From contig NZ_CP026003.1 of NCBI RefSeq assembly GCF_003086795.1, positions 3,787,531 to 3,851,530 of the forward strand: a DNA stretch of 64,000 nt. The letters run 5' to 3'. The position numbers were made by a program, and so were the translations under genes. Position 1 is the stretch's first letter, and every line of letters starts with the position of its first letter. This DNA is from Stenotrophomonas sp. SAU14A_NAIMI4_5 (lineage in GTDB: Bacteria; Pseudomonadota; Gammaproteobacteria; Xanthomonadales; Xanthomonadaceae). The notes beneath the pieces were generated by a model. It saw only the letters and a list, made by a program, of their open reading frames with translations, was not told where the DNA came from and did not search any database. Of this stretch, positions 1 through 9,049 are shown one piece after another.

Positions 1-691
1 GCAGGCGCTTGAGCGCCATCATCTCCAGCGACATCGGGATCGCACTGGACACCAGCGCCACCAGCAGGCCCGCCAGCAGGATCTTCGGCTCCAGCAGCGC
101 CATGCCGGCATGGGCCACGCCCACCGGCACCACCACCAGCGAGGCCGCCAGCAGCCCCAGTGAAACCGTGTGGCCGGCATGCAGGTGGCCGGCGCGCTTG
201 CCGAACACGATGTACAGGCCCCAGCACGCGGCCGCCCCCATCGCATAGAGCACGCCGGCCGGGTCCAGCGCCGGGCCGCCGCCCAGCGGCAGCAGCAGCA
301 ACAGGCCGACCAGCGCGCAGCCCACCCAGAGGAAGTCGATCGGCCGCCGCGAGGACAGCATCGCCACCGTAAGCGGGCCGGTGAACTCGATGGCCACGGC
401 GATGCCGAAGGGAATGGTGCGGATGGCCATGTAGAACAGCAGGTTCATCAGGCCCAGGGTCAGCCCGTAGCGGAGGATGGTCATCGCATCCACGCGGCTG
501 GTCTTCCAGCGCCACGGCCGCCAGAACAGCAGCAGCAACAGCGCCGAGAAGCCCACGCGCAGGGCGCTGGTGCCCTGCGCGCCGACCAGCGGAAACAGGT
601 GTTTTGCGTAGGAGGTGCCGATGGCCAGCGCGGTAACCGAGCCGAGCACCGCCAGCGCCGGCAACATCGGCGCGAATCGGGAAGTCTGCAT
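1..691 (-). CDS. EamA/RhtA-family inner-membrane exporter, 3' end beyond the window
   Basis: About 230 residues are visible, starting MQTSRFAPMLPALAVLGSV and running off the left edge without a stop. The protein is a chain of hydrophobic helices with a short basic loop after the third, and it has the internal repeat spacing of drug/metabolite transporters of the EamA type. The nearest described members are the RhtA threonine/homoserine exporters. It probably exports amino acids or related metabolites across the inner membrane. Its start lies 72 bp from the divergent Lrp/AsnC regulator gene, so that regulator may control it. The substrate is an inference. The EamA fold assignment is fairly secure. 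Confidence 0.8.
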   Translation of the reverse strand, partial: MQTSRFAPMLPALAVLGSVTALAIGTSYAKHLFPLVGAQGTSALRVGFSALLLLLFWRPWRWKTSRVDAMTILRYGLTLGLMNLLFYMAIRTIPFGIAVAIEFTGPLTVAMLSSRRPIDFLWVGCALVGLLLLLPLGGGPALDPAGVLYAMGAAACWGLYIVFGKRAGHLHAGHTVSLGLLAASLVVVPVGVAHAGMALLEPKILLAGLLVALVSSAIPMSLEMMALKRL

Positions 692-763
692 GCGCACAGT
701 CTATTGCGCTGGCGGCGAGCACTTGGCTCAATTGACGGCCCGTCCGCGCAATTTCTGCTCGCC

Positions 764-1237
764 ATGGCCACCGCCCCCGTGCTGGACAGCTTCGACCACG
801 CCATCCTCGACCTGCTGCAGCAGGACAACGCCCTGCCGCAGCGGCAGATCGCCGAGGCCGTGCACCTGTCCACCCCCGCCGTGCAGCGGCGCATCAAGCG
901 CCTGCAGGACAGCGGCGTGATCGCCGCCAACGTGGCCGTGCTCGACGCGGCCAAGGTCGGGCGACCGCTGACCATCATCGTCGAGGTGCGGGTGGTCAGC
1001 GAGCAGCGCGAAAAGGTCGCCCCGTTCCGCCGCCGCGTGCAGGACGATCCGGCCGTGCAGCAGTGCTACTCGATCACCGGCGACGGCGATTTCCTGCTGC
1101 TGCTTTCGGCGGCCTCGATGGAAGAGTACGAAGCGATCACCGAGCGCCTGTTCGGCGGCGATGACAACATCGAGCGCTTCCGCACCTCGGTGGCGCTGGG
1201 CACGTTGAAGCGCAGCTTCTCGGTGCCGCTGGCATGA
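764..1237 (+). CDS. Lrp/AsnC-family transcriptional regulator
   Basis: 157 residues. The N-terminal part (about 8-60) is an AsnC-type helix-turn-helix with the recognition stretch STPAVQRRIKRL. The C-terminal part is the RAM/effector-binding sandwich with the typical YSITGDGDFLL segment. The frame stays open far upstream, but the family begins a few residues before the helix-turn-helix, so the ATG at 764 (MATAPVLDSFD) is chosen. It is divergent from the EamA exporter and overlaps the next gene by ATGA. Lrp paralogues beside exporters often act as amino-acid-responsive local regulators; that role here is inferred. Confidence 0.88.
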   Translation: MATAPVLDSFDHAILDLLQQDNALPQRQIAEAVHLSTPAVQRRIKRLQDSGVIAANVAVLDAAKVGRPLTIIVEVRVVSEQREKVAPFRRRVQDDPAVQQCYSITGDGDFLLLLSAASMEEYEAITERLFGGDDNIERFRTSVALGTLKRSFSVPLA

Positions 1238-1785
1238 CCCCGCCGCCCTCCCCTGCCCGACGCCTGCGCCGCTGGCTGCTGTCCGGCGCCCTGCTGCTGG
1301 CCGCCGGCATCGCCGTGCTCTCGCTGTGGAACAGCCCGTGGGCGGCGGCACCGAAGATGCTGTGGGCGCTGGGACGCATGCCACCGGCCACCGAGCTGCC
1401 CGTGCCCGTGGACGGCGTGCGCCCGCGGCAGATCGCCGACACCTTCGGTGCACCCCGCGGCAGTAACCGCACGCATGCCGGCATCGACATCTTCGGCAAG
1501 CGCGGCACGCCCGTGCGCAGCGCTACCGCAGGCGTCGTCGCCGATGTGGGCGAACGCGGGCTCGGCGGGCGCCAGGTCTGGGTGATCGGGCCCGGCCGCG
1601 AGCGCTACTACTACGCGCACCTGGAAGACTGGGCCGAGGGCCTGGCGCGAGGCCAGGTGGTGCAGGCCGGGCAGCTGCTGGGCCATGTCGGCGACAGCGG
1701 CAACGCCAAGGGCACGCCGCCGCACCTGCACTGGGGCATCTACGGCAAGGACGGCGCCCGCGACCCGTTGCCGCTGCTGCGTTGA
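1234..1785 (+). CDS. M23 (LytM-type) metallopeptidase, membrane-anchored
   Basis: 183 residues. A short proline-rich cytoplasmic start is followed by one hydrophobic segment (about 12-32), which is a signal anchor. The periplasmic M23 domain fills the rest and keeps the zinc ligands: H and D in THAGIDIFG, and the HxH motif in PHLHWGIYG. M23 enzymes cut peptide cross-links in peptidoglycan, so this is a likely wall endopeptidase. It lacks the coiled coil of EnvC or NlpD, so it is not an obvious amidase activator. The ATG overlaps the stop of the Lrp gene (ATGA), which suggests co-transcription. Confidence 0.87.
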   Translation: MTPPPSPARRLRRWLLSGALLLAAGIAVLSLWNSPWAAAPKMLWALGRMPPATELPVPVDGVRPRQIADTFGAPRGSNRTHAGIDIFGKRGTPVRSATAGVVADVGERGLGGRQVWVIGPGRERYYYAHLEDWAEGLARGQVVQAGQLLGHVGDSGNAKGTPPHLHWGIYGKDGARDPLPLLR

Positions 1786-1860
1786 TCGCAGTGACGCTGC
1801 GGCTCGACACCACGACGGGCCCGCCGCATCATCAACCGCAGTGACAGGGAGAGCACGCCG

Positions 1861-2337
1861 ATGACCCAGCTTCGCGCCACCCCGCTGTTGATCGCTACCG
1901 TGATCCTGGCCACCGGCTGCAGCACCCTGCAGGCACAGCGCGACCCGTGGTGCAGGCAACTGGCGGCCTACGCCAACACCGCACAGGTCGATGCCCCGCG
2001 ATCGATTGAACTGGTGACCGACTGGAGCCGCTGGAGCAAGCGCTGCGAGGACGATGGCAGCGACGCGGGCAAGCAGTTCTGCCACTGGCTGATCCCCAAC
2101 ACCTCGACCGAATTCGCCTCGGCCAATATTCGCCACACGCTGGCCTGCCTGGATCCAACGGCCATCCATGCCGGGCGTCTGCGCAGCACCCCGGTGTACA
2201 TCACCGGCAAGGTGGAGGTGTACGGCGCGCCCATGATCAATGAAGACGTGATGGTCACCGTCGAGTACGCCGATGGCATCGAGGGCCAATTGCCGCACAT
2301 GAAGATCCAGGCCGAGCGCACCCCGCTGGACGACTGA
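1861..2337 (+). CDS. putative lipoprotein of unknown function
   Basis: 158 residues. The first 20 form a lipoprotein signal ending in the lipobox ATGC, with Cys at position 20 as the likely lipidated residue. The mature part has four more cysteines (in the stretches DPWCRQ, KRCED, QFCHW and LACLD), enough for two disulphides in the periplasm. I do not recognise a domain. A purine-rich segment (gacagggagagc) precedes the ATG. It follows the M23 gene after 75 bp and may share its promoter. Confidence 0.75.
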   Translation: MTQLRATPLLIATVILATGCSTLQAQRDPWCRQLAAYANTAQVDAPRSIELVTDWSRWSKRCEDDGSDAGKQFCHWLIPNTSTEFASANIRHTLACLDPTAIHAGRLRSTPVYITGKVEVYGAPMINEDVMVTVEYADGIEGQLPHMKIQAERTPLDD

Positions 2338-2375
2338 GGCGGCGAAGGGACCGGCACGCCCCGGCGCCATTTGTA

Positions 2376-2394
2376 AATAGAAACAATTCGCATT
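2376..2394 (+). promoter_or_regulatory. Fur-box-like operator
   Basis: The 19 bases AATAGAAACAATTCGCATT match a common gammaproteobacterial Fur half-site arrangement (AATGAGAATnATTCTCATT) at about 14 of 19 positions. It lies about 170 bp upstream of the siderophore-receptor start in the only AT-rich patch of that gap. Iron-dependent repression of the receptor by Fur is the expected role. Confidence 0.55.
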
Positions 2395-2563
2395 ACCATA
2401 TTTGCGTTTTCCGGGCAGCCAGGACGGTTCGCCCTCCTCGCATTGCCCAGCCACCGTCCTGCAGCGCAGGGCCCCGCCAGCGGCGTGAGACCCCCACCAG
2501 CCGCGGCGCCAGACCATCCGGGAAGCCGGTCGGACGCACGCACGTGCCCGTCCAGGAACCCAC

Positions 2564-4726
2564 ATGATCCGCTCGACCCCTGCTCTGCTGCCGCACCGCT
2601 TGTCCGCGGCGGTGCTCTCCGCCCTGTGCCTGGCCGCCGCGCCGGCCGCCTTCGCCGAAACCGCCGCCGACCCGACCACCCTCGACAAAGTCGTGGTGAA
2701 GGGTGAGCGCGCCGAAGGCTATTCGGTGCGCAAGACCTCCGCCGGTACCCGCTTCGACCTGGCCCCGCGCGAGATCCCGCAGTCGATCAGCATCATCAGC
2801 CACCAGCGCATCGAGGACCAGAACCTCGACGACATCATCGACGTGCTGGGCAACACCACCGGCGTGAGCAGCACCCAGTCCGACACCGAGCGCACCGAGT
2901 TCTACGCGCGCGGTTTCTACATCGACAGCTACCAGTTCGATGGCCTGCCGACGCAGATGGTGCAGAACTGGAGCTACGGTGACTCCGGCCTGGACCTGGC
3001 CCTGTACGACCGCGTGGAAGTGGTGCGCGGTGCCACAGGCCTGCTCAGCGGCGCCGGCAACCCGTCCGCTTCGGTGAACCTGATCCGCAAGCACGCCGAC
3101 AGCGCCGAACTGGCCGGCAGCGTCTCGGTCAACGTCGGCAGCTGGGGCCGCACCCGCACCACCGTGGACGTGGGCAGCGCGCTGAATGCCAGCGGCACCG
3201 TGCGTGGTCGCGTCATCGGCAGCTATCTGGACACCGATGCGCAGATGGACCGCTACAACCAGCACAAGACGCTGGGCTACATGGTCATCGATGCCGACCT
3301 GACCCCCGATACGCAGCTGAGCGTGGGCTACGACTACCAGCAGAAGCGCGCCAACGGCGCGACCTGGGGCGGCTTCCCGATGCTGTTCTCCGATGGCACC
3401 AGCACCGGCTACGACGAGTCGTTCAACGCCAGCCCGAACTGGACCTACTGGGACACCACCAGCAAGCGCGCCTTCGCCACCCTGGAGCACGGCTTCGCCA
3501 ACGGCTGGAAGTTCAAGATCGGCGCCACGCATGACGAGACCAAGGCCGACGACAAGCTGTTCTACCCGGCCTACAACGACTGGGTCACCGGCGCCTCGTA
3601 CTTCGACAAGAACACCGGTGCCGGCATCTCGCCGTCGGCCGGCTTCTACAACACCGAGCGCAAGGTCGACGCGATCGATGGCTTCGTCGACGGTCCGTTC
3701 CAGCTGTTCGGCCGCGAACACCAGTTCATGGCAGGCCTGAGCTACAACAAGCGCGACTACGCCAACTACGGCGACTACCAGGTCGGTGGTGCCGGCCTCG
3801 CGTGGGACCCCTTCTCCAGCTACCTGAACTGGAACGGCAACATCAGCGAACCGAACTGGAACCCGCTAAGCCTGGCCAGCGAAGGCACCATCACCCAGAA
3901 GGCCGGCTATGCAGCCACGCGCCTGTCGCTGGCTGATCCGCTGAAGCTGATCATCGGTGCGCGCTACACCGACTGGAAGAGTGAAGGCGAAGGCGCCGAT
4001 CGTTCGCACAAGGTGACCACGCCGTATGCCGGCCTGGTGTTCGACATCAATGACACCTACTCGACCTACGCCTCGTATACCGAGATCTTCCAGCCGCAGA
4101 TGCTGAAGGACCGCAACGGCAGCTACCTCGATCCGGTCGACGGCAAGAGCTACGAAGTGGGCGTCAAGGGCGCGTGGTTCGACAACCGCCTGAATGCCTC
4201 GGTGGCCGTGTTCCGCATCGAGCAGGACAACGTCGGCCAGTCGACCGGTGAACCGGTGATCGGCGGAACCGGCGGCGAAACCGCCTACATCGCCGCACGC
4301 GGCACGGTCAGCCGCGGCTTCGAGTTCGAGCTGAACGGCGAACTGGCACCGGGCTGGAATGCCACCTTCGGCGCCTCGCGCTACGTGGCCAAGGACATCA
4401 ACGATGCGGACATCAACACCAACCTGCCGCAGACCACGCTGAAGCTGTTCACCAGCTACACCCCGCAGTCGCTGCAGGACCTGACCGTTGGCGGTGGTGC
4501 CAACTGGCAGAACCGCATCTACTACGCGGTGCCGGCGTACGGCCGCATCGAACAGGATGGCTACGCGCTGGTCAGCGCCTTCGTGCGTTACCGCATCTCG
4601 CCGGAGTTCAGCGTGCAGGCCAACCTCAACAATCTGCTGGACAAGAAGTACTACTCGCAGATCAACGGCTACGGTGCGTTCGGCGACGGCCGCAATGGCT
4701 CGCTGACATTCACCTGGTCGTTCTGA
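2564..4726 (+). CDS. TonB-dependent siderophore receptor (FhuE/FpvA type)
   Basis: 720 residues. A signal peptide ends near AFAETAA (about residue 30). The TonB box region follows (TLDKVVVKGE), then the plug with the siderophore-receptor signature REIPQSISIISHQRIEDQ and FYARGFYIDSYQFDG. A 22-strand barrel ends in the terminal aromatic residue FTWSF. Plug and barrel resemble FhuE- and FpvA-like ferric hydroxamate or catecholate receptors; the exact siderophore cannot be read. AGGAA precedes the ATG at a good distance. A Fur-like box upstream fits iron control. No siderophore biosynthesis or inner-membrane ABC genes lie nearby. Confidence 0.92.
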   Translation: MIRSTPALLPHRLSAAVLSALCLAAAPAAFAETAADPTTLDKVVVKGERAEGYSVRKTSAGTRFDLAPREIPQSISIISHQRIEDQNLDDIIDVLGNTTGVSSTQSDTERTEFYARGFYIDSYQFDGLPTQMVQNWSYGDSGLDLALYDRVEVVRGATGLLSGAGNPSASVNLIRKHADSAELAGSVSVNVGSWGRTRTTVDVGSALNASGTVRGRVIGSYLDTDAQMDRYNQHKTLGYMVIDADLTPDTQLSVGYDYQQKRANGATWGGFPMLFSDGTSTGYDESFNASPNWTYWDTTSKRAFATLEHGFANGWKFKIGATHDETKADDKLFYPAYNDWVTGASYFDKNTGAGISPSAGFYNTERKVDAIDGFVDGPFQLFGREHQFMAGLSYNKRDYANYGDYQVGGAGLAWDPFSSYLNWNGNISEPNWNPLSLASEGTITQKAGYAATRLSLADPLKLIIGARYTDWKSEGEGADRSHKVTTPYAGLVFDINDTYSTYASYTEIFQPQMLKDRNGSYLDPVDGKSYEVGVKGAWFDNRLNASVAVFRIEQDNVGQSTGEPVIGGTGGETAYIAARGTVSRGFEFELNGELAPGWNATFGASRYVAKDINDADINTNLPQTTLKLFTSYTPQSLQDLTVGGGANWQNRIYYAVPAYGRIEQDGYALVSAFVRYRISPEFSVQANLNNLLDKKYYSQINGYGAFGDGRNGSLTFTWSF

Positions 4727-4766
4727 TGCAGACGGCGCCGGGCAGCCCCCGGCGCCGTGGGTCGTT

Positions 4767-4904
4767 GTAGAGTCGAGCCATGCTCGACTGGCTTTCGCAA
4801 AGAGCAGCCGAGCATGGGCTCGGCTCTACAAAGGCATGAAGCAGCCGAGCATGGCTTGGCTCTACATGACCGCGAAAAGCCGCCGGGCATGGCCCGGCGC
4901 TACC
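4767..4904. repeat. cluster of four GTAG palindromes (SMAG-type REP)
   Basis: Four stem-loops with GTAG (or CTAC) at one foot lie between two convergent receptor genes: GTAGAGTCGAGCCATGCTCGACT, its inverted partner to 4829, a third ending at 4865 and a fourth ending at 4904. Stem sequences differ, but the GTAG foot and pyrimidine-purine arms are kept. This is the pattern described for S. maltophilia SMAG repeats, which can affect transcript stability. Confidence 0.85.
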
Positions 4905-4912
4905 GGTGAAAA

Positions 4913-4937
4913 GCAGGTGCCGTTCCCTGGCACCTGC
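4913..4937 (-). terminator. rho-independent terminator of the 4946-7807 receptor gene
   Basis: GCAGGTGCC and GGCACCTGC form a 9-bp stem with a 7-base loop just past the stop codon at 4946. On the minus strand it is followed by TTTTCACC. Confidence 0.75.
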
Positions 4938-4945
4938 CGGTCAAC

Positions 4946-7807
4946 CTAGAACCGCAGGTCCGCGCGCATGTACCAGTAGCGGCCACGCGGGATGTCGTAG
5001 GTCGAGGCGTCGTAGCCGTTCAACGAGCACGACAGGCAGATCGGCGGATCCTTGTCGAACACGTTGTTCAGGCCCGCGGTCAGCTGCAGCCCCTTCATCC
5101 AGTCGATTTTGTAGCCCACCTGCAGGTCGTGGTAGGTGGTGGCGGCCAACTTGTTGGTGCCGGCGGCCTGGTTGCTGCACACCGGGAAGGCCACTGCATC
5201 ACCGCAGTCCTCGGTCAGCTCGGAAATGTGGCGCACCGTCCAGTTGGCGCTCCAGTTGTCCAGCGTCCAGCCGATGCTGGCGTTGCTCGTCCACTCCGGA
5301 ATCGAGCTGTCGGCCACCTCCACGCCCGGCTTCTGCGGCTGCCGCTGGCCGGCCGCACCGGTGGCCTCGTAGCGGCCGACGAAGGTGTTCTTCCAGCCCA
5401 GCTTGAACTGGCCGATGTCGCTCTGCGGCAGCGTCCAGAACATGTCCACGTCCCAGCCATCGGTCTTGATCGAACCCAGGTTGGTCAGGCGGTTGTTGAA
5501 GCTGTTGACCGCACCGGTGCTGGCGCGGGTGATGCCATCGCAGTAGATCGGGTCCAGCGTGTCCACGCACAGGTCCAGCTGGGTCTGCGCATTGATCGCC
5601 TGGATCGCACCGTCGATGTTATGGCGGTAGAAGGTCACCTCCACGTCGAAGCGTTCGGACCAGGTGGCGTTGTTGCCGAACCACGGGCTCCACACGAAGC
5701 CGGCGCTGAAGCTGCGCGAGCGCTCCGGCTCCAGTTCGCGGTTGCCGCCGGTGGTCACCGAGATCTGCGAGTTCGCCTGCTGGAAGCCGGTCGGCACGCC
5801 CAGCGCGGCGCAGTTGGCAGGATTGCCGCGCGGCGCGGTGCCGCCCAGGCCCACCGAGCACGGATCGAACAGCTGCAGGTCGGCACGTGCGGCCGAGCCG
5901 TACAGCTCGCCGATGGACGGTGCACGGAAACCCTCGGCATAGGTGGTGCGCAGCACGAAGTCATCGGTCACCTGCCAGCGCAGGCCGTACTTGGGGGTGA
6001 ACTCGCCACCGAAGGTCGAGTAATCCGAATAGCGCCCGGCCAGGCTCAGGTCCAGCTTCTTGCCCAGCGACGAGTCGGCGAAGATCGGAACGCTCAGCTC
6101 CAGGTAGGCCTCGTTGACGTCGTAGGAACCGGACGTCGGCTGCGAAGGCACGCCGTTGTAGTGGCCGATCACCGTCAGCGGATCGGGCTGGTACCAGCCT
6201 TCATAGCGGCGGTGTTCCAGGCCGGTGGCGAAGGAGACCGGGCCGGCCGGCAGGGTGAACAGATCGCTGGACAGGTTGGCGGTGACCAGGCTCAGCTCGT
6301 TCTGGCTGCGGTCGCGCACCACCGGCTGGATCCAGCGCAGCATGTCCGGGGTGATCGAGCCGACGCCACCGAAGATGTTCAGCGGCACGCAGCCCGGCGT
6401 GGCCGCGCACAACGCCGGATCGCCCAGCGCCAGGTTCACGTTGTAGATGTTGTAGCTGCCGTAGTTGGTCTGTTCGGCCTTGTTCTTGCTGTACATGCCG
6501 TTGACGTCCCAGTACCAGCTGCGGTTCGCCGCCTGGAAGCTGCCCACCAGGCCGGTGGCGAAGTACGTGGTGTTGACCTCCTGCTCGAACACGCGCGCGC
6601 CGCCTTCCACCGGGCGGCGACCGATCAGGCTCATGTTGTCGCCGGACACCAGGTCGAAGCCGAACGGGTTGTACGGGTTCAGCGCCGACACCACGATGTT
6701 GTCGGCCAGCGGATTGCCGGTGGCACCGTCAGGCCCGAAGAACAGCGGTTCCGGGCCGGCCTGGTTGGTCGATTCGCGGCGATTGCCCAGCGCCTTCACG
6801 TACCACTGCACGTCGTCGGTGATGTCGAAGCGGAACTGGCCGAACACGCCTTTGCGCTCGGACGGGGTCAGCACCATGTTGTATTCGGCGAAGTTGAATC
6901 GGTCGGCGCTGGTGAAGCAGTGGTAGTCGTCGCTGCGGTTGCAGCCGGCACTGCCGTCATAGCGCGGGTTGCTCACGCCGGTGTTGGGCACGATGTCCTG
7001 CTCGGCGCCGGTGTTGGGATCGACGAAGGCGAAGCGCCCCTGCGGGATGCCGCCGCTGCCGAAGGCCAGGCCGGTGCCGGGAATCGGGAAGCGCGACTGT
7101 TCGCGGTCGCGCGCATACACCGCGTCCTGCCTGGTCCAGCTCGCGCCAAGGAACAGGCTGTAGCGATCGCCGCTGGTGCCCCAGGCCAGGTCCACGCCCT
7201 TCTGCGTGCCGTCGCCCTTGCTGTATTCACCGTAGTTCAGGGTGACCTGCCCGCCATCGAAATCGCGGCGGGTGATGATGTTGACCACGCCGGCGATCGC
7301 ATCGGAGCCGTACAGCGACGAGGCACCGTCTTCCAGCACTTCGATGCGTTCGACAATCGCCAGCGGAATGGTATTGAGGTCGGTGGCCGCGCCCACGCCC
7401 GACGCCGAGGATTCATTGACCCAGCGGATGCCATCGACCAGCACCAGCACGCGCTTGGCACCCAGGTGGCGCAGGTCGACCTGTGCCGAACCGGCACCGA
7501 CACCACTGCCATCCGGCGGGAAGCCGAAATTGCCGGACGAATTGAACTTGGCATTCAGCGCCGAACCGGAACCGGTGAGCTGCTGCAGCACTTCGCCGAT
7601 CGAGCTCAGGCCGGTGCGTTCGATGTCGCCCCGGCTCAGCGTCTGGATCGGCACCTGGCCTTCCACTTCAGCACGCTTGATGCGCGTGCCGGTCACTTCG
7701 ACGGCATCCAGGGTGGTAGCCGTCTGGGCCATTGCCCCCAGCGGTGCCAGGGCCGTCACGCACAGCGCGACAGCGACCGCCAAGGGGCGGTAATGCAGGT
7801 GATTCAT
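4946..7807 (-). CDS. TonB-dependent outer-membrane receptor
   Basis: 953 residues. The start [18 protein letters not shown] is chosen because it opens a signal peptide (cut near GAMAQTA) and has GGAGAGAGAGCG just upstream; the frame is open another 72 codons but reads as non-coding. The TonB box region [14 protein letters not shown] precedes a plug containing [15 protein letters not shown] and a [19 protein letters not shown] segment (19 residues or fewer per block). The long barrel carries several cysteine pairs in its loops and ends YMRADLRF. It belongs to the large peptide/oligosaccharide-type receptor group common in Xanthomonadaceae, not the siderophore group. The substrate is unknown. 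Confidence 0.9.
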   Translation of the reverse strand: MNHLHYRPLAVAVALCVTALAPLGAMAQTATTLDAVEVTGTRIKRAEVEGQVPIQTLSRGDIERTGLSSIGEVLQQLTGSGSALNAKFNSSGNFGFPPDGSGVGAGSAQVDLRHLGAKRVLVLVDGIRWVNESSASGVGAATDLNTIPLAIVERIEVLEDGASSLYGSDAIAGVVNIITRRDFDGGQVTLNYGEYSKGDGTQKGVDLAWGTSGDRYSLFLGASWTRQDAVYARDREQSRFPIPGTGLAFGSGGIPQGRFAFVDPNTGAEQDIVPNTGVSNPRYDGSAGCNRSDDYHCFTSADRFNFAEYNMVLTPSERKGVFGQFRFDITDDVQWYVKALGNRRESTNQAGPEPLFFGPDGATGNPLADNIVVSALNPYNPFGFDLVSGDNMSLIGRRPVEGGARVFEQEVNTTYFATGLVGSFQAANRSWYWDVNGMYSKNKAEQTNYGSYNIYNVNLALGDPALCAATPGCVPLNIFGGVGSITPDMLRWIQPVVRDRSQNELSLVTANLSSDLFTLPAGPVSFATGLEHRRYEGWYQPDPLTVIGHYNGVPSQPTSGSYDVNEAYLELSVPIFADSSLGKKLDLSLAGRYSDYSTFGGEFTPKYGLRWQVTDDFVLRTTYAEGFRAPSIGELYGSAARADLQLFDPCSVGLGGTAPRGNPANCAALGVPTGFQQANSQISVTTGGNRELEPERSRSFSAGFVWSPWFGNNATWSERFDVEVTFYRHNIDGAIQAINAQTQLDLCVDTLDPIYCDGITRASTGAVNSFNNRLTNLGSIKTDGWDVDMFWTLPQSDIGQFKLGWKNTFVGRYEATGAAGQRQPQKPGVEVADSSIPEWTSNASIGWTLDNWSANWTVRHISELTEDCGDAVAFPVCSNQAAGTNKLAATTYHDLQVGYKIDWMKGLQLTAGLNNVFDKDPPICLSCSLNGYDASTYDIPRGRYWYMRADLRF

Positions 7808-8081
7808 TCGCTCTCTCTCCAAAGGAATGTCGGGACATGGGCTGCCGCGCTCCCCCCTGCGTGGCGGCAGCGTCTCCTTTGTAAACAAGATGTAAAAACA
7901 TTGGCGTGACCTGCGACACCCTTTCACGCCGTTCTGATGAATGAAACATCTGCATCCATTACTGAAAATGCAGAGCGGAATCCCATGCTCTAGGAACAAT
8001 CCGAAATTGCCGGAAAACCACACATCGAGACTGAAATCAGGGGAAAACTGTCATTCCCGACCGGCCGATGAGGTGCTCGTG
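7808..8081. other. divergent intergenic region, locally AT-richer
   Basis: 274 bp between the receptor gene and a small secreted-protein gene. It has A/T runs such as GTAAACAAGATGTAAAAAC and is visibly less GC-rich than the coding sequence around it, so it probably holds both divergent promoters. I cannot name a specific operator. Confidence 0.4.
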
Positions 8082-8435
8082 ATGAGGGAAAATAATGTCG
8101 CATTCCACACAATGATCCTCGCGCCACTGGCACTGATCCTTGCGGGGCACGCCCATGCCGGTGGCGTGATTGAATGCAACAACTGCGCATCGCCCAGAGA
8201 CATGGCACTTCAGTCCGGGCCGGGCCTGACGGTCATTGTGGACTTCGAGAATGCGCAGCTGACGGCATTCAACGTTCAATACGATCACGCGCAGGGACGT
8301 TGGCGGGCAGACGCAACACCCGTTCCAGCCCAGATCGAGGCGGCATTTCTGCGGGTCGTGGAATCAACGCTGCCTGATACGCGCCCGCTCCATCAGCAGA
8401 TGTCCGGCGCCCATCCCGACGTGCCCCGTCCCTGA
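8082..8435 (+). CDS. small secreted protein with a CNNC motif, unknown function
   Basis: 117 residues from ATG 8082. A hydrophobic signal segment (MILAPLALILAGHAHAG) points to export; a second ATG at 8112 would give a more compact signal peptide and is an equally good start. The mature protein opens with GGVIECNNCASPRDMA, a CxxC pair that could bind metal or form a disulphide. A predicted beta/alpha segment follows (LTVIVDFENAQLTAFNVQYD). I know no function. It lies between a TonB-dependent receptor and an orphan exbD. Confidence 0.7.
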   Translation: MRENNVAFHTMILAPLALILAGHAHAGGVIECNNCASPRDMALQSGPGLTVIVDFENAQLTAFNVQYDHAQGRWRADATPVPAQIEAAFLRVVESTLPDTRPLHQQMSGAHPDVPRP

Positions 8436-8479
8436 CCGCCGTTGAGGGAGCACAGCCCCCTCAACGGCGCCACATCGCG

Positions 8480-8887
8480 TCATCGCACGAAGGCGATCCG
8501 CTCCATCCCCGTGGCCTCGGCAGCTGCCAGGATCTTCGCCATGCCTTCGTACTCGGCAGACGGATCGGTGGCGATGCGCAGCTCCGGCAGGTTGCCAGCA
8601 TGCTCGCTGGCCTGGGTGCGCAGGCGCGCCTGCAGATCATTGATGGCCATCGGCTGGCCGTTCCAGCTCAGCTGGCTGGACGCATCCAGGCGCAGCTCGA
8701 TCGGCGGCGGTGGATCGGGACGATCGACCACCCGGTCCGTTGCCTGTGGCAGCTGCACCGCGATGGGCCGCGACAGCATCGGCGCGGTCACGATGAAGAT
8801 GATCAACAACACCAGCATCACATCCACCAGCGGCGTGACATTGATCTCCGCCAAGGGGCCGCTTCTTCCTGCGCTACTGAACGCCAT
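8480..8887 (-). CDS. exbD: ExbD/TolR-family proton-channel subunit (orphan)
   Basis: 135 residues. ATG 8887 (MAFSSAGRSGP) is chosen over an upstream in-frame codon because AAGGAG lies six bases before it. A short cytoplasmic N-terminus is followed by INVTPLVDVMLVLLIIFIV, one membrane helix with the conserved aspartate that carries protons in ExbD/TolR. The rest is the periplasmic domain. ExbD normally works with ExbB and TonB to energise outer-membrane receptors. No exbB or tonB is in this window, so it must borrow an ExbB from elsewhere. It is convergent with the CNNC gene. Confidence 0.88.
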   Translation of the reverse strand: MAFSSAGRSGPLAEINVTPLVDVMLVLLIIFIVTAPMLSRPIAVQLPQATDRVVDRPDPPPPIELRLDASSQLSWNGQPMAINDLQARLRTQASEHAGNLPELRIATDPSAEYEGMAKILAAAEATGMERIAFVR

Positions 8888-9049
8888 GTGCCACTCCTTG
8901 CACCCGGGCCGTTCGCCCACGCCGACAGTACGTCGCCGGTGCAGGCTGGCGGCAGTGTCTGCGCGCGGAGCATTCAGCTGTCGTTGCCCGGCGCGATCCG
9001 TGCACGCGATGCGAAACTGAATTCAGCCAGCGCCCGCTATGCTGGGCCC

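Noticed and set aside
170..763. N-terminal extension of the Lrp frame
   Set aside because: The frame overlaps the EamA exporter on the other strand, is Gln/Arg-rich without structure, and the Lrp family begins near 764.
4767..4904. tRNA-like folded sequence
   Set aside because: The hairpins lack an anticodon arm, T-loop consensus and CCA end; they are REP palindromes.
5129..7909. 926-codon open frame antisense to the second TonB receptor
   Set aside because: Composition (Val, Ala, His, Gln, Arg) is typical of antisense frames in high-GC genes.
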